A stretch of 64,000 bases of DNA from Microbacterium sp. lyk4-40-TSB-66 (GTDB taxonomy: Bacteria > Actinomycetota > Actinomycetes > Actinomycetales > Microbacteriaceae). Positions 50,278-59,466 of the stretch are shown here, in pieces (positions within the stretch are counted from its first letter, which is position 1; the number at the start of each line of letters is the position of its first letter). Both the position numbers and the translations under genes were made by a program. The notes under the pieces were generated by a model. It was not told the DNA's origin, made no database searches, and saw only the letters and a list, made by a program, of their open reading frames with translations. Where the stretch lies: assembly GCF_030209475.1 (NCBI RefSeq), contig NZ_JARVRW010000003.1, positions 62,001 through 126,000 of the forward strand, given 5' to 3'.

Positions 50278-50890
50278 GGAACACCGTCTCTCCCGCGCCC
50301 TGCAGACGGATGTCGTGCCGCAGGTGACCGTCATGCGCGCGCGTCGCGACGAGGGTAGCGCGCTCCTGCCACGTCAGCGTCGACAGCAACGGGTCGGCGG
50401 CGAACGCCGCGTCGTCCCCCGGCACGTAGATGCGGGTGTGCAGCTTGTCGGGGAGGCCTCGGGCGAACACGATCGCGGCCCAGAAACCAGCGCGGCCCCG
50501 GATGCCACCGGGCTCCCGCGTCCAGAACTCGAAGTGCCCCTCGTCGTCGGTGAAGGCACGACCGAAGCCGGTGAACGTGTGGTCGTCGCGGCGCAATGCG
50601 CCCCGCGCCCGCGGCGCCGAGCCGTCGGCATCCGCGCCCCAGATCTCGACCAGCGCGTCGGGCACCGGTGCGCCCGCGCCGTCGTACACGGTGCCGCCGA
50701 GCACGATCGCTCCGGGCGAGTGCGGGAAGGCGACCTCGTGCTGCTTCGGGTACTCCAGCCCGTAGGCGAAGAACGGTCCGACCGTCTGGCCGGGGGTCGC
50801 ACGGTGCGTCTTGGCGGGGATCGCCCGTCGCCCGTTTGCTCGCCCCTCGACTGGCTCGGGGACCGATTCATGCGTCGATGTCATCGTCAT
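50267..50890 (-). CDS. pcaG: Protocatechuate 3,4-dioxygenase, alpha subunit
   Basis: A 207-residue intradiol dioxygenase subunit. TPGQTVGPFFAYGL, ALVEIWGADADG and TRIYVPGDDAAFAADPLL are typical of PcaG, which lacks the iron ligands and supports the beta subunit. It begins one base after pcaH. The N-terminal stretch HESVPEPVEGRANGRR contains PEPVEG, the translation of the dispersed CTGAGCCTGTCGAAGG element, so the first about 25 residues are probably not part of the ancestral protein. ATG 50884 is a second possible start. Confidence 0.9.
   Translation of the reverse strand: MTMTSTHESVPEPVEGRANGRRAIPAKTHRATPGQTVGPFFAYGLEYPKQHEVAFPHSPGAIVLGGTVYDGAGAPVPDALVEIWGADADGSAPRARGALRRDDHTFTGFGRAFTDDEGHFEFWTREPGGIRGRAGFWAAIVFARGLPDKLHTRIYVPGDDAAFAADPLLSTLTWQERATLVATRAHDGHLRHDIRLQGAGETVFLAF
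50843..50864. repeat. Dispersed GACAGGCTCAG-type repeat inside pcaG
   Basis: CCCCTCGACTGGCTCGGGGA plus two more bases matches the consensus CCCTTCGACAGGCTCAGGGA at most positions. It lies within the first codons of pcaG. Confidence 0.65.
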
Positions 50891-50891
50891 C

Positions 50892-51698
50892 TCACTCGTC
50901 CTCGGGCTCGAAGTAGGTGGCATCCGGCCCGTCGACGACGATGTCGAAGCGGTACCCCGTCGCCCACTCGGGCGAGGTCAGGTCGTGGTCGTAGACGCCG
51001 ACGAGGGCGTCGCGGTCCTTCTGCCGGTGGATGGTGTTGTAGATGGGGTCGAGCGCGAACAGCGGGTCGCCCGGGAAGTACATCTGCGTCACGAGTCGCT
51101 GGGTGAAGGACGAGCCGAACACCGAGAAGTGGATGTGCGCCGGACGCCACGCGTTGCGGTGGTTCTTCCAGGGGTAGGGCCCGGGTTTGATCGTGGTGAA
51201 GCGGTACTCGCCGTTCTCGTTCGTCACCGCGCGCCCCGCGCCGGTGAAGTTCGGGTCGAGCGGGGCGGGGTGCTGGTCGCGCTGGTGGATGTAGCGCCCT
51301 GCCGCGTTGGCCTGCCAGATCTCGATGAGCTGGTTCGCCACCGGCCGGCCCCACGAGTCGAGCAGGCGCCCCTGCACGCTCATGCGCTCCCCCAGCGGTT
51401 CACCCGCGTGCTGCAGCGTGAGGTCGGACTCGATCGCGGCGACGTCGCGCTGTCCGAACGCCGGCGAGAGGAGCTCGATCGTCTCGGGATCGACGAGTTT
51501 GGGGTTCTTGGTGGGATGCCGCAGAACGCTCGACCGGTACGCGGGGAAGTCGTGAGCGGTGGCGGCGACGTCTTCGCCGGCGGCCTCCCGGGCGTCGAGC
51601 TCGGCGTGGCGGGCGCGGATCTCGTCGACGATCTGGCTCTGCGTCGCCTGATCGGGGGCGGCGAGCAGCGTCTCGGGGGCTGCGGCAGGGTTCGACAT
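50892..51698 (-). CDS. pcaH: Protocatechuate 3,4-dioxygenase, beta subunit
   Basis: A 268-residue intradiol dioxygenase subunit that holds the Fe(III). The ligands are Tyr in AAGRYIHQRD, Tyr in KPGPYPW, and two His in RPAHIHFS. It opens protocatechuate between the hydroxyls to give 3-carboxy-cis,cis-muconate. GAAGGAG is seven bases before the ATG at 51698. It heads the operon pcaHGBDCIJF and is divergent from the IclR gene. Confidence 0.95.
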   Translation of the reverse strand: MSNPAAAPETLLAAPDQATQSQIVDEIRARHAELDAREAAGEDVAATAHDFPAYRSSVLRHPTKNPKLVDPETIELLSPAFGQRDVAAIESDLTLQHAGEPLGERMSVQGRLLDSWGRPVANQLIEIWQANAAGRYIHQRDQHPAPLDPNFTGAGRAVTNENGEYRFTTIKPGPYPWKNHRNAWRPAHIHFSVFGSSFTQRLVTQMYFPGDPLFALDPIYNTIHRQKDRDALVGVYDHDLTSPEWATGYRFDIVVDGPDATYFEPEDE

Positions 51699-51752
51699 GG
51701 GGTCTCCTTCGACGCCTCCATCGTCCGGCACCGCGAGCTCGTGCGGCGAACC

Positions 51753-51771
51753 GTTCCCGTCCAATGGGAGT
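51753..51771. promoter_or_regulatory. Candidate IclR/PcaR operator 1
   Basis: GTTCCCGTCCAATGGGAGT, with TCCC/GGGA arms, lies between pcaH and the divergent iclR gene. A copy matching at 13 of 19 positions (GTTCCTGATGAACGGGAAT) lies before pobA at 52635. Confidence 0.6.
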
Positions 51772-51788
51772 CGTGGCATCCTGACCCC

Positions 51789-52541
51789 ATGGCGAACTCC
51801 CCCTCCGGCGATTCGGTCACCGACCGACTGGTGCGCATCCTCGAGACCTTCACCCCCACGCGCACCGCCCAGACAACGGCCGACATCGGTCGACGGGCGG
51901 GCCTGCCGAGTTCGTCGGCGCACCGGATCGTGGGCGAGCTCGTGGATGCCGGGCTGCTCGAACGTGACGACGAGCGACGCGTGCGCGTGGGGATGCGGCT
52001 CTGGGAGCTGGCCACGCGCTCCTCCCACGCCCTGCGGCTGCGCCAGGCCGCGCTGCCGTACATGGAGCGCGTACAGCAGCGCGTGCGCGAGCACACCCAG
52101 CTCGCGATCCTCGAGCACGATGAGGCGCTCTTCCTCGAGCGGCTCAGCGCGCCGGACTCCGGCGCGAACATCACGCGGGTCGCCGGCCGCCTGCCCGTTC
52201 ACGCTTCGTCGTCGGGGCTGGTGCTGCTCGCCTTCGCCCCGCACGACCTGCAGGAGCGCGTGCTCGCGCGCCCTCTCGCCGCCGTCACCTCCGAGACCAT
52301 CGTCGACCCCGCGGCACTCCGGCGCGCCCTGGCCGAGATCCGCACCCTGGGCCGTGTCGTCGCCCCCGGCACCGTCGACGAGGTCTCCACCGGCGTCGCG
52401 GTGCCCGTGCGCGACGAGACGGGCGCCGTCATCGCGGCCCTGTCGGTCGTGCTGCCCCGCGACGCGGAGACCCAGTTCGCGCTGGTCGAGCTGCACCGCG
52501 CGGCCCGCGACACCGAGCGCGCCCTCGGCTATCGCCGGTGA
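51789..52541 (+). CDS. pcaR: IclR-family regulator of the pca genes
   Basis: A 250-residue regulator. The winged helix is at residues 10-75 (DRLVRILETFTP, LPSSSAHRIVGELVDAGLLE), followed by the IclR effector domain (ITRVAGRLPVHASSSGLVLLAF, VSTGVAVPVRDETGAVIAALSV). IclR proteins of this position (PcaR, PobR) sense protocatechuate-pathway intermediates. It is divergent from pcaH and directly upstream of pobA. Symbol by context; repressor or activator is not certain. Confidence 0.88.
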   Translation: MANSPSGDSVTDRLVRILETFTPTRTAQTTADIGRRAGLPSSSAHRIVGELVDAGLLERDDERRVRVGMRLWELATRSSHALRLRQAALPYMERVQQRVREHTQLAILEHDEALFLERLSAPDSGANITRVAGRLPVHASSSGLVLLAFAPHDLQERVLARPLAAVTSETIVDPAALRRALAEIRTLGRVVAPGTVDEVSTGVAVPVRDETGAVIAALSVVLPRDAETQFALVELHRAARDTERALGYRR

Positions 52542-52634
52542 CATCCCTCTTCACCCCCGCGTGAGTCGCCCGGGACCGTCGCCTGAGGGGCCCCCGAGGC
52601 GGCGAAACCCGGCGGGTGGTGCACACCCAGCGTG

Positions 52635-52653
52635 GTTCCTGATGAACGGGAAT
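52635..52653 (+). promoter_or_regulatory. Candidate IclR/PcaR operator 2
   Basis: GTTCCTGATGAACGGGAAT, TTCC...GGGAA symmetric, lies about 63 bases before the pobA ATG and shares GTTCCxGxxxAAxGGGAxT with the site at 51753. This ties pobA to the same regulator. Confidence 0.55.
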
Positions 52654-52715
52654 GAGCCGGTGCGCAGGCCTGCGGCGAGGCACCATCGACCACAGCCGTC
52701 GTCGAAGGAGACGCC

Positions 52716-53888
52716 ATGACCACCACCGTTCGCACCCGCGTCGCCATCATCGGCGCCGGCCCCGCGGGGCTGATGCTCTCGCACCTGCTCGCCGCTGCCG
52801 GCATCGAATCCGTCGTCATCGACCAGCGCACGCGCGACGACATCGAGAGCACGATCCGCGCCGGCATCCTGGAGCAGGGCACCGTCGAACTGCTCGACGC
52901 GATCGGCCCCGCCTCGCGCGCCCGCACCGTCGGGCACCGCCACGACGGCATCGAACTGCGCTTCGAGGGCGAGGGCCACCGCATCGACTTCGCCGAGTCG
53001 GTCGGTCGCGCCGTCTGGCTGTACCCGCAGCACGAGGTGCTGAAGGACCTGATCGCCGCGCGCCTCGCCGCGGGGCAGGACCTGCGTTTCGGCGTCACCG
53101 CCGACGGCGTCGACGACGGCGACCGCCCGCGGGTGCACGCCCACGACGCCGACGGGGTCGCTCTCGAGATCGAGGCGGACTTCGTCGTCGGTTCCGACGG
53201 CTCCCGCAGTGTCGCGCGGGCGGCGGTGTCCGGCGCACGCAACGGCTCCTTCCGCGAGTACCCCTTCGCCTGGTTCGGCATCCTGTGCGAGGCCCCTCCC
53301 AGCAGCGAGGAGCTCATCTACAGCAACTCCCCCGACGGGTTCGCCCTCGTCAGCCAGCGCTCGGCGACCGTGCAGCGCATGTACTTCCAGTGCGATCCCG
53401 ACAGCGATACCGCCGCCTTCAGCGAGGAGCAGCTCTGGGACGAGCTGCAGAAGCGCGTGCCCGGCACCACGCTGAAACAGGGCCCCATCTTCCAGCGCGA
53501 CGTGCTGCGCTTCCGCAGCTTCGTCGCCCACGACCTGCGCCGGGGGCGCATCGCGCTCGTGGGCGACGCCGCGCACACCGTTCCGCCGACCGGCGCGAAG
53601 GGGATGAACCTCGCGATCGCCGACGTACGCCTGCTCGCTTCCGCCCTGAAGGCACTCCTGCTCGACGGCGACGAACGCCTGCTCGACGCCTACCCCGAGA
53701 CCGCGAGCCGCCGCATCTGGAAGGCCCAGCACTTCTCGTGGTGGATGACGAGCATGCTGCACGCGGCCCCGGACGCCACCGACTTCGACCGCCGCCGTCA
53801 GCTCGGCGAGCTGCGCTCCGTCGTGGAGTCGGAGCACGGCCGCGCGTACCTCGCCGAGGCGTATTGCGGCTGGCCGCTCGACGCCTGA
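52716..53888 (+). CDS. pobA: 4-hydroxybenzoate 3-monooxygenase
   Basis: A 390-residue flavoprotein that hydroxylates 4-hydroxybenzoate to protocatechuate with NAD(P)H and O2, feeding the pca operon. Features: AIIGAGPAGLMLSHLL (FAD), STIRAGILEQGTVELL (substrate and FAD contacts), the DG motif VVGSDGSRSVAR and GDAAHTVPPTGAKGMNLAIAD. These are characteristic of PobA rather than the salicylate-type enzyme at 18408. GAAGGAGA lies before the ATG. Confidence 0.95.
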   Translation: MTTTVRTRVAIIGAGPAGLMLSHLLAAAGIESVVIDQRTRDDIESTIRAGILEQGTVELLDAIGPASRARTVGHRHDGIELRFEGEGHRIDFAESVGRAVWLYPQHEVLKDLIAARLAAGQDLRFGVTADGVDDGDRPRVHAHDADGVALEIEADFVVGSDGSRSVARAAVSGARNGSFREYPFAWFGILCEAPPSSEELIYSNSPDGFALVSQRSATVQRMYFQCDPDSDTAAFSEEQLWDELQKRVPGTTLKQGPIFQRDVLRFRSFVAHDLRRGRIALVGDAAHTVPPTGAKGMNLAIADVRLLASALKALLLDGDERLLDAYPETASRRIWKAQHFSWWMTSMLHAAPDATDFDRRRQLGELRSVVESEHGRAYLAEAYCGWPLDA

Positions 53889-53954
53889 CCCGCGGGCGCC
53901 CGCTGGCCTCCGCTTCGGGGCGCCGCGGGCGCCCCGCCCCGCCTCGCCCCTCCG

Positions 53955-54030
53955 TTTCGGGGCGGGGTCGGCCATTCGGGCGGGAGATTCACGCCCCGAA
54001 CGGCGAACCCCGCCCCGAACCCGACGACCC
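53955..54030. repeat. Dispersed GC-rich repeat, family B, copy 2
   Basis: Aligns with the element at 5973-6047 over about 75 bases, including TTCGGGGCGG at one end and CGACGACCC at the other. It lies between the convergent pobA and permease genes; a small hairpin GAGCGG-A-CCGCTC follows at 54036-54048. Confidence 0.7.
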
Positions 54031-54075
54031 CCGGCGAGCGGACCGCTCACCGGCCGCCGGAAGGGGCGAAGACGC

Positions 54076-55608
54076 TCAGTCCTTCGCGTCGGGAGCCTTC
54101 GGGAACGGACTCGGCACCACCGGGTGCGTCCCGGTGAACCCCTCGCGCTCCGCGGCGAGCGCGGCGATGCGCTTGCGGCACGCGTACCAGCCGATCACGA
54201 TGCCGATCACGGCGATGACGGTCGCCACCAGCGTCGCGGGCGAGTCGACGAACACGAGCACGAGGACCCCGGCGAGGAACACCAGCGTGATCCAGTTCGT
54301 GTACGGCGCCCCGAACAGCCGGAACGACGGGCGCACCAGCTCGCCGCGGTCGGCGAGCTGCTTGAGGCGCATCTGGCAGATGATGATCGTCGCCCACGTC
54401 GAGATGATGCCGACCGACGCCACGCTCAGCACGGTCTCGAACGCCTCGGCGGGGACGAAGAAGTTCAGCACCACGCCCAGCAGCGCCACGGTCGCGGTGA
54501 TCGCTATGCCGCCGTAGGGGACGCCCGCCTTGTTCATGCGGGCGGCGAACTGCGGGGCGGACCCCGCGATGGCCATCGACCGCAGGATGCGTCCCGTCGA
54601 GTACAGCCCCGCGTTCAGCGAGGACAGCGCCGCGGTCAGCACGACCATGTTCATGATGACGTCGACGCCCGGAACGCCGATCGAGGCGAAGAACGTCACG
54701 AACGGGCTCTCACCGGCCGAGTAGGCCGTGAAGGGAAGCAGCAGAGAGAGCAGCAGCACCGAGCCGACGTAGAAGACGGCCACGCGGATGACGACCGAGT
54801 TGATCGCGCGGGGCATGACCTTCTCGGGGTTCTTCGTCTCTCCGGCCGCGGTGCCGATCAGCTCGATCGAGGCGTAGGCGAAGACGACGCCCTGCATGAG
54901 GAGGATCGCGGGAAGGACGCCGTTCGGCAGGAACCCGCCGTTGTCGGCGATGAGCGAGAACCCGACCGGTGAGCCGTTGGGAGTTCCGAACACGACGAAG
55001 TAGATGCCGACCAGCAGGAACGCGACGAGGGCGGCGACCTTGATGAGGGCGAACCAGAACTCCAGCTCGCCGAACACCTTCACCGACACGAGGTTGACCG
55101 CCAGCACGACGATCAACGCGATGAGCGCCCACGCCCACTGGGGCACCGCGCCGATCCACGGCACGTACTTGCCGAAGAAGTTCATGTAGACCGCCGCGGC
55201 GGTGATGTCGACGATCGTCGTCATCGCCCAGTTGATCCAGTAGAACCAGCCCGAGACGAAGGCCGCCTTCTCGCCGAAGAACTCGCGCGCGTACGATACG
55301 AACGACCCCGAGCTCGGCCGGTGCAGCACCAGCTCGCCGAGCGCGCGGAGGATGAAGAACGCGAAGACGCCGCACACGGCGTACGAGACGACGATGGCGG
55401 GTCCGGCCTCGGCGAGACGACCGCCGGCACCGAGGAAGAGCCCCGTGCCGATCGCGCCGCCGATGGCGATCATCTGCACCTGTCGGGACGAAAGGCCCTT
55501 GTGGTAGCCACTGTCCTCGAGCTGAACGGTCGAGGTGTTGATCGTCTCGGCGGCGTCGCTCGAGCCCGGGGTGGAGTCGTTCACGTACCCATCATTCGTT
55601 TCGCGCAC
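54076..55608 (-). CDS. Amino acid permease, APC superfamily (AnsP/GabP-like)
   Basis: A 510-residue transporter with 12 helices. [20 protein letters not shown] and LFLGAGGRL are the unwound first helix of the amino acid transporter (AAT) family, and [20 protein letters not shown] the third-helix region. It imports an amino acid with protons; similarity of pattern points to asparagine or GABA permeases, but specificity cannot be read. The first about 35 residues are hydrophilic; GTG 55584 is an alternative start. Single gene. Confidence 0.87.
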   Translation of the reverse strand: MRETNDGYVNDSTPGSSDAAETINTSTVQLEDSGYHKGLSSRQVQMIAIGGAIGTGLFLGAGGRLAEAGPAIVVSYAVCGVFAFFILRALGELVLHRPSSGSFVSYAREFFGEKAAFVSGWFYWINWAMTTIVDITAAAVYMNFFGKYVPWIGAVPQWAWALIALIVVLAVNLVSVKVFGELEFWFALIKVAALVAFLLVGIYFVVFGTPNGSPVGFSLIADNGGFLPNGVLPAILLMQGVVFAYASIELIGTAAGETKNPEKVMPRAINSVVIRVAVFYVGSVLLLSLLLPFTAYSAGESPFVTFFASIGVPGVDVIMNMVVLTAALSSLNAGLYSTGRILRSMAIAGSAPQFAARMNKAGVPYGGIAITATVALLGVVLNFFVPAEAFETVLSVASVGIISTWATIIICQMRLKQLADRGELVRPSFRLFGAPYTNWITLVFLAGVLVLVFVDSPATLVATVIAVIGIVIGWYACRKRIAALAAEREGFTGTHPVVPSPFPKAPDAKD

Positions 55609-55657
55609 CGACTGTCCAGCAAGCGCGCCGAGATCGACGGCATCCGGATGCCATGAC

Positions 55658-56656
55658 TCAGAGCCACTTCTTCCACTTGAACGTCAGCCACAGCCCGAAC
55701 GACACCGCGGCCATGAGCGCCAGCGCCAGCGGATAGCCGAACTGCCATTCGAGCTCGGGCATGTTCTTGAAGTTCATGCCGTAGATCGCCCCGACCAGGG
55801 ACGGACCGAACAGGATCGCCGCCCAGCCCGAGATCTTCTTCACCTGCTCGTTCTGCTCGAGCGAGGTCTCGGTCTGCCGCCGCGTGACGAGGGTGGCGTT
55901 GACGGTGAGCGCGTTGTCGAGTATCGCGCGCAGCGCCGTCAGCTTCTCGCACTGGCGCAGCACGTGGTCGAGCACGTCGCGGAGCGAGCGTTGCAGCTCG
56001 ATGTCGACGCCGTACTTCTCCGCACCGCGCAGCAGCGATTCGAGCATGTCGCGCAGGGGTTCGGTCGCCCGCTGGAAATGGATGACCTCGCGGGCGAGCT
56101 GGTAGATCCGCTGCGTGAGGTCGGCACCGCCCGAGCTGAACAGACCGTCCTCGATCTCGTCGACGTCGTTCTGGAGCCCGCGCGCGACGGGGTCGTACTG
56201 GTCGACGACCTCGTCGAGGATCGCGTACAGCACGGCCTCGGGGCCGCGCGCCAGCAGGTCGGGCTGCTTCTCGAGTCGGCGGCGCACGCGCGAGAGGTCG
56301 GGCACCTCCGCGTGGCGCACCGTGACGACGTAGTCGGCACCGATGAACACGTGCAGTTCGCCGAACTCGACCGTCTCGGTCTCGTCGATGTAGCGAGCGG
56401 GACGCAGCACGGCGAACAGGTTGCCGCCGTAGCGTTCGAGCTTCGCCCGCTGATGTCCCGTGAGCGCATCCTCGACGGCGAGCGGGTGCAGCGAGAACTC
56501 GGCGGCCACGCGCTCGAGCTCTTCGGGCGAGGGGCGCAGCAGACCGATCCACGCCATCCCGCCGTGGGCCTCCATGTACTCGAAGGTCTGGTCGAGACTC
56601 GAGGGGTTCTCGATGCGGCGACCGCTGACGTACACCGCGCTGTCGATGATGGGCAT
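55658..56656 (-). CDS. corA: Magnesium/cobalt channel CorA
   Basis: A 332-residue divalent cation channel. The long cytoplasmic N-domain is helical ([20 protein letters not shown]), and the C-terminus has the selectivity motif [11 protein letters not shown] between two membrane helices, ending in the basic TFKWKKWL. It works as a pentamer. Single gene downstream of a small DUF3140 gene. Confidence 0.94.
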   Translation of the reverse strand: MPIIDSAVYVSGRRIENPSSLDQTFEYMEAHGGMAWIGLLRPSPEELERVAAEFSLHPLAVEDALTGHQRAKLERYGGNLFAVLRPARYIDETETVEFGELHVFIGADYVVTVRHAEVPDLSRVRRRLEKQPDLLARGPEAVLYAILDEVVDQYDPVARGLQNDVDEIEDGLFSSGGADLTQRIYQLAREVIHFQRATEPLRDMLESLLRGAEKYGVDIELQRSLRDVLDHVLRQCEKLTALRAILDNALTVNATLVTRRQTETSLEQNEQVKKISGWAAILFGPSLVGAIYGMNFKNMPELEWQFGYPLALALMAAVSFGLWLTFKWKKWL

Positions 56657-56702
56657 GACTCCGTTGTACTCCCGCCTCCTATGCCCGGGGCCGACGCGCG
56701 GG

Positions 56703-57035
56703 TTACTTCTCGGGGTCGTTGCCCCAGTTCATGAGCGAGTAGCGCCAGTCGGTGTCGGTGGTGTCGCCCTTCGGCTTCTGCGCGCTGTGGCGCTTGACGT
56801 AGCCGACCACCTTGCGCATGTGCTTCAGGTCGTCGTCGGTCAGGTCGGCCTTCTTCTTCTCGAGGATGCGCACGATGTGCCGCCCGCTCGCGTGACCGGT
56901 CGACTCCCCGCCGCCGTCCTTCTTCTGGCCCACCGCCTTCGACTCGTCGGTGTCGAGCCACTTCTTCAGCTCGCTCGCGGTCATGTTGACCGCGTCGTCG
57001 AAGTCCTTGCGGGTCTGGTCGTCGTCATCGCTCAT
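56703..57035 (-). CDS. DUF3140 family protein
   Basis: A 110-residue highly charged soluble protein. DFDDAVNMTASELKKWLDTDES and GHASGRHIVRILEKKKADLTDDDLKHMRKVVGYVKRH (in parts) match the DUF3140 family of unknown function, common in actinobacteria. GAGGA is seven bases before the ATG at 57035; the longer frame upstream is Arg/Pro-rich and unlikely. Confidence 0.85.
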   Translation of the reverse strand: MSDDDDQTRKDFDDAVNMTASELKKWLDTDESKAVGQKKDGGGESTGHASGRHIVRILEKKKADLTDDDLKHMRKVVGYVKRHSAQKPKGDTTDTDWRYSLMNWGNDPEK

Positions 57036-57105
57036 GCCGTCATCCTCGCCACGGTCGGGCGGTGCGGACGCCCCCTTGCGCCGACCGCGGCGCGGTGGCA
57101 TCCGC

Positions 57106-58014
57106 TCAGACGACGGGCTCGCTCAACGGCTCGTCGGCGTCGGGTCCCGGATGCCGTGACGCAGCGCTCCGACGGGCCGCGGCGAGCACCGCACCGATGC
57201 TCGCGGCGATCACCAGCGCGATCCCGACGATCTCGAGCCACGACAGGTGCTGGCCGAGCAGCAGGAAGCCCGCGATCGACGCCGTCGCCGGGCCCAGACT
57301 CATGAGGATGGCGAACGCCGAGGCGGGCAGGCGCCGGAGCGCGACGAGCTCCAACGCGTAGGGGATGGTCGACGACAACAACGCGACCGCCGCTCCCAGC
57401 GCGAGCAGGTCGACACGCAGCAGCGCCGGACCCGCCTGCCAGATCCCGAAGGGCAGCGCCATGACGGCACCCACGGTCATCGCCAGCGCGAGACCGTCGA
57501 GCCGCGGGAACTCGCGTCCCACGCGCGCCGACGCGAGGATGTACAGCGCCCAGCTGACGGCGGCACCCAGCGCGAACACGACACCGAGGACGTCGAGCCG
57601 ATCCCAGCCGCCCGCGCCGAGGGCGACGACGCCGGTCAGTGCCAGCCCCGCCCAGAGCCAGCGGGCGATGCCCGAGGCGGTGAGGATGGACAGCGTCAGC
57701 GGACCGAGCACCTCGATCGTCACGGTCACCCCCAGCGGCAGCCGCGCGAGCGCAAGGTAGAACAGCCCGTTCATGGATGCCAGCACCACCCCGAACCCGA
57801 CGACGGAGCGCCACGCGTACCCCGTGTGCCCGCGCAGCCCCGGGCGGGCGATCAGGAGCAACAGCAGCGCCGAGAACACCAGGCGAAGCATCACGATGCC
57901 GAGCGGCCCCGTCTGCGGGAACAGCATGACGGCGAACGACGCACCGACCTCCTGGCACGCGAGTCCGACGAGGACGAGGGCCGCGGCCGACCCCTGTCCG
58001 CCGCGTGGGGTCAT
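57106..58014 (-). CDS. EamA-family exporter, RhtA type
   Basis: A 302-residue membrane protein with ten helices in two five-helix repeats of the drug/metabolite transporter group. The second repeat starts LDVLGVVFALGAAVSWALYI and ends LLLGQHLSWLEIVGIALVI. RhtA-like members export threonine, homoserine or other metabolites. The ATG overlaps the stop of the serine hydrolase gene. Substrate not known. Confidence 0.88.
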   Translation of the reverse strand: MTPRGGQGSAAALVLVGLACQEVGASFAVMLFPQTGPLGIVMLRLVFSALLLLLIARPGLRGHTGYAWRSVVGFGVVLASMNGLFYLALARLPLGVTVTIEVLGPLTLSILTASGIARWLWAGLALTGVVALGAGGWDRLDVLGVVFALGAAVSWALYILASARVGREFPRLDGLALAMTVGAVMALPFGIWQAGPALLRVDLLALGAAVALLSSTIPYALELVALRRLPASAFAILMSLGPATASIAGFLLLGQHLSWLEIVGIALVIAASIGAVLAAARRSAASRHPGPDADEPLSEPVV

Positions 58015-59282
58015 CCGGCGGGGGGCGAGCAGATCGCGTTGGCGGAGATGTTCTCGCGCATCTGCTCCGCCGTCCACGGAAGACCCGCCTCGGGCATCGT
58101 CTGGCCCTGCGCGGCCGGCGCCTTCGAGGCGATCGCCGCGAGCTGCCACGCGAGCCACGCGCCCGTGTTCTCGTTGCCGGCGGAGTTGTTCAACGCGACC
58201 GCGACCGACATCCCCGTCGCGGGGTCGGCGAAGGCTCCGACGATGTAGCCGGGCGTCGAGCCGAACTGGCCGATCAGCGACCCCGCCTGGTAGGCGCCGC
58301 CCGCCGCGGTGAACCACGTGGGCTGGTCGGAGGCGACCGGCACGGGATTCGCGAAACGGTCACTGCCGTCGGGCAGGAGCGCATCGGTGGCCAGCGCCTG
58401 CGCGTAGCGCCCGAGATCGCGGATGTCGGTCACAGCCCCCGAGGCCGCGGCACCGTAGCTCGCCGACATGGTCGTGAACTCGCCCGGCTGTGCGCAGTCG
58501 TAAACGCCCTCGGCGTTGGGTTGCGACCAGTGGCCCGTGAGCGGGGCAGTACCGGGGACGGAGGCAGCGGACGGTGGCATCGACGTGGAATCGAGACCTA
58601 GGGGCTCGATCACGCGCTCAGTGATGACATCAGCGAGGGACTCACCGGTCACTCGCTCGACGGCGAGGCCGGCGACGAGGAAATTGGTCGGCGATGACGC
58701 GAACTGCACTCCGGGGTCGTTCAACCGCGGCTTTGAGATGCCATAGGCCATCAGCTCGCGAGCATTCCAGATGCGCCCGGGGTTGGTCCACGTCAGGAAA
58801 TCGAGGCTTTGCGTGTACGAGGCGAGCCCGGAGGTGCCATCACACAACTGGCGCAGGGTGATGGCCTCATAGCCGGGCATATTGCTCACCCAATCGGTGA
58901 CCGAGTCGTCGAGCGACAGTCGGCCATCTGCGGCGAGGCCGTATAGCGTGTCGCAGGTCATCGCGCCGGTGATGTCGGCCGCGCGGAACTGCAGATCGGG
59001 GGTCACCTCCGCCCCACCCGGGCTCTGCGTGCCCACGCCGGACACCCAGCTTCCGCTCCACGGTGCCCAGACGCCGACGACGGCTCCGGTCGCACCGGTG
59101 GCGGTGATGGCGGCGGTGACGGCGTCGCGCATCTCGGCGACCGTCACATCGGGGAGGGGGGCATCCACCTGTGCGGGGACGTCGATGGCCACCGGGCTCG
59201 GGCCCGTGCAACCACTCAACAGGATGGCGAGCATTCCCGCGCCCGCCGTCGCGATGGCAGCGGTACGACGCCATCTCCCCAT
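58011..59282 (-). CDS. Serine hydrolase/beta-lactamase-like lipoprotein with degenerate active site
   Basis: A 423-residue exported protein with a lipobox (ILLSGCTG, Cys25). The fold of class C beta-lactamases and DD-peptidases is recognisable: LQFRAADITGAMTCDTLYGLAADGRLSLDDSV in parts, then PGYEAITLRQLCDGTSGLASYT, SSPTNFLVAGLAVERVTGESL and GQFGSTPGYIVGAF. However, the SxxK site reads D103-I-T-G106 and the YxN site reads SSPTN, so the nucleophile, its Lys and the Tyr appear missing. It is probably a binding protein or an inactive relative. GGGGG lies six bases before the ATG at 59282. Confidence 0.8.
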   Translation of the reverse strand: MGRWRRTAAIATAGAGMLAILLSGCTGPSPVAIDVPAQVDAPLPDVTVAEMRDAVTAAITATGATGAVVGVWAPWSGSWVSGVGTQSPGGAEVTPDLQFRAADITGAMTCDTLYGLAADGRLSLDDSVTDWVSNMPGYEAITLRQLCDGTSGLASYTQSLDFLTWTNPGRIWNARELMAYGISKPRLNDPGVQFASSPTNFLVAGLAVERVTGESLADVITERVIEPLGLDSTSMPPSAASVPGTAPLTGHWSQPNAEGVYDCAQPGEFTTMSASYGAAASGAVTDIRDLGRYAQALATDALLPDGSDRFANPVPVASDQPTWFTAAGGAYQAGSLIGQFGSTPGYIVGAFADPATGMSVAVALNNSAGNENTGAWLAWQLAAIASKAPAAQGQTMPEAGLPWTAEQMRENISANAICSPPAG

Positions 59283-59430
59283 GTGAACCCCCAGCGTTTC
59301 CGAGCGCGGCGAAGCGCGCTCCCGATGCATTCAAACACACGGCGCCTGCGCGAACCCGCCGCTTGCGGGCACGGCCCGTCACGTCTGCATCACGACTGCG
59401 TCTCACCGCGGTTCGCGCGGGAATCTAGGG

Positions 59431-59460
59431 GTTAGGTAATCCTAACTGTGTGCGTATGAT
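59431..59460 (+). promoter_or_regulatory. DtxR/IdeR-like iron box and promoter of heme oxygenase
   Basis: GTTAGG-TAAT-CCTAAC (59431-59446) is a perfect 6-bp inverted repeat very close to the DtxR/IdeR consensus. A -10 hexamer TATGAT (59455-59460) ends six bases before the ATG, so the iron repressor would cover the -35 zone and the message would start at or next to the start codon. Confidence 0.8.
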
Positions 59461-59466
59461 GGCCGC

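Noticed and set aside
48799-50334. ATG start upstream for PcaB at 50334
   Set aside because: It would overlap pcaG by 68 bases and add residues unrelated to the family; TTG 50277 gives the usual N-terminus.
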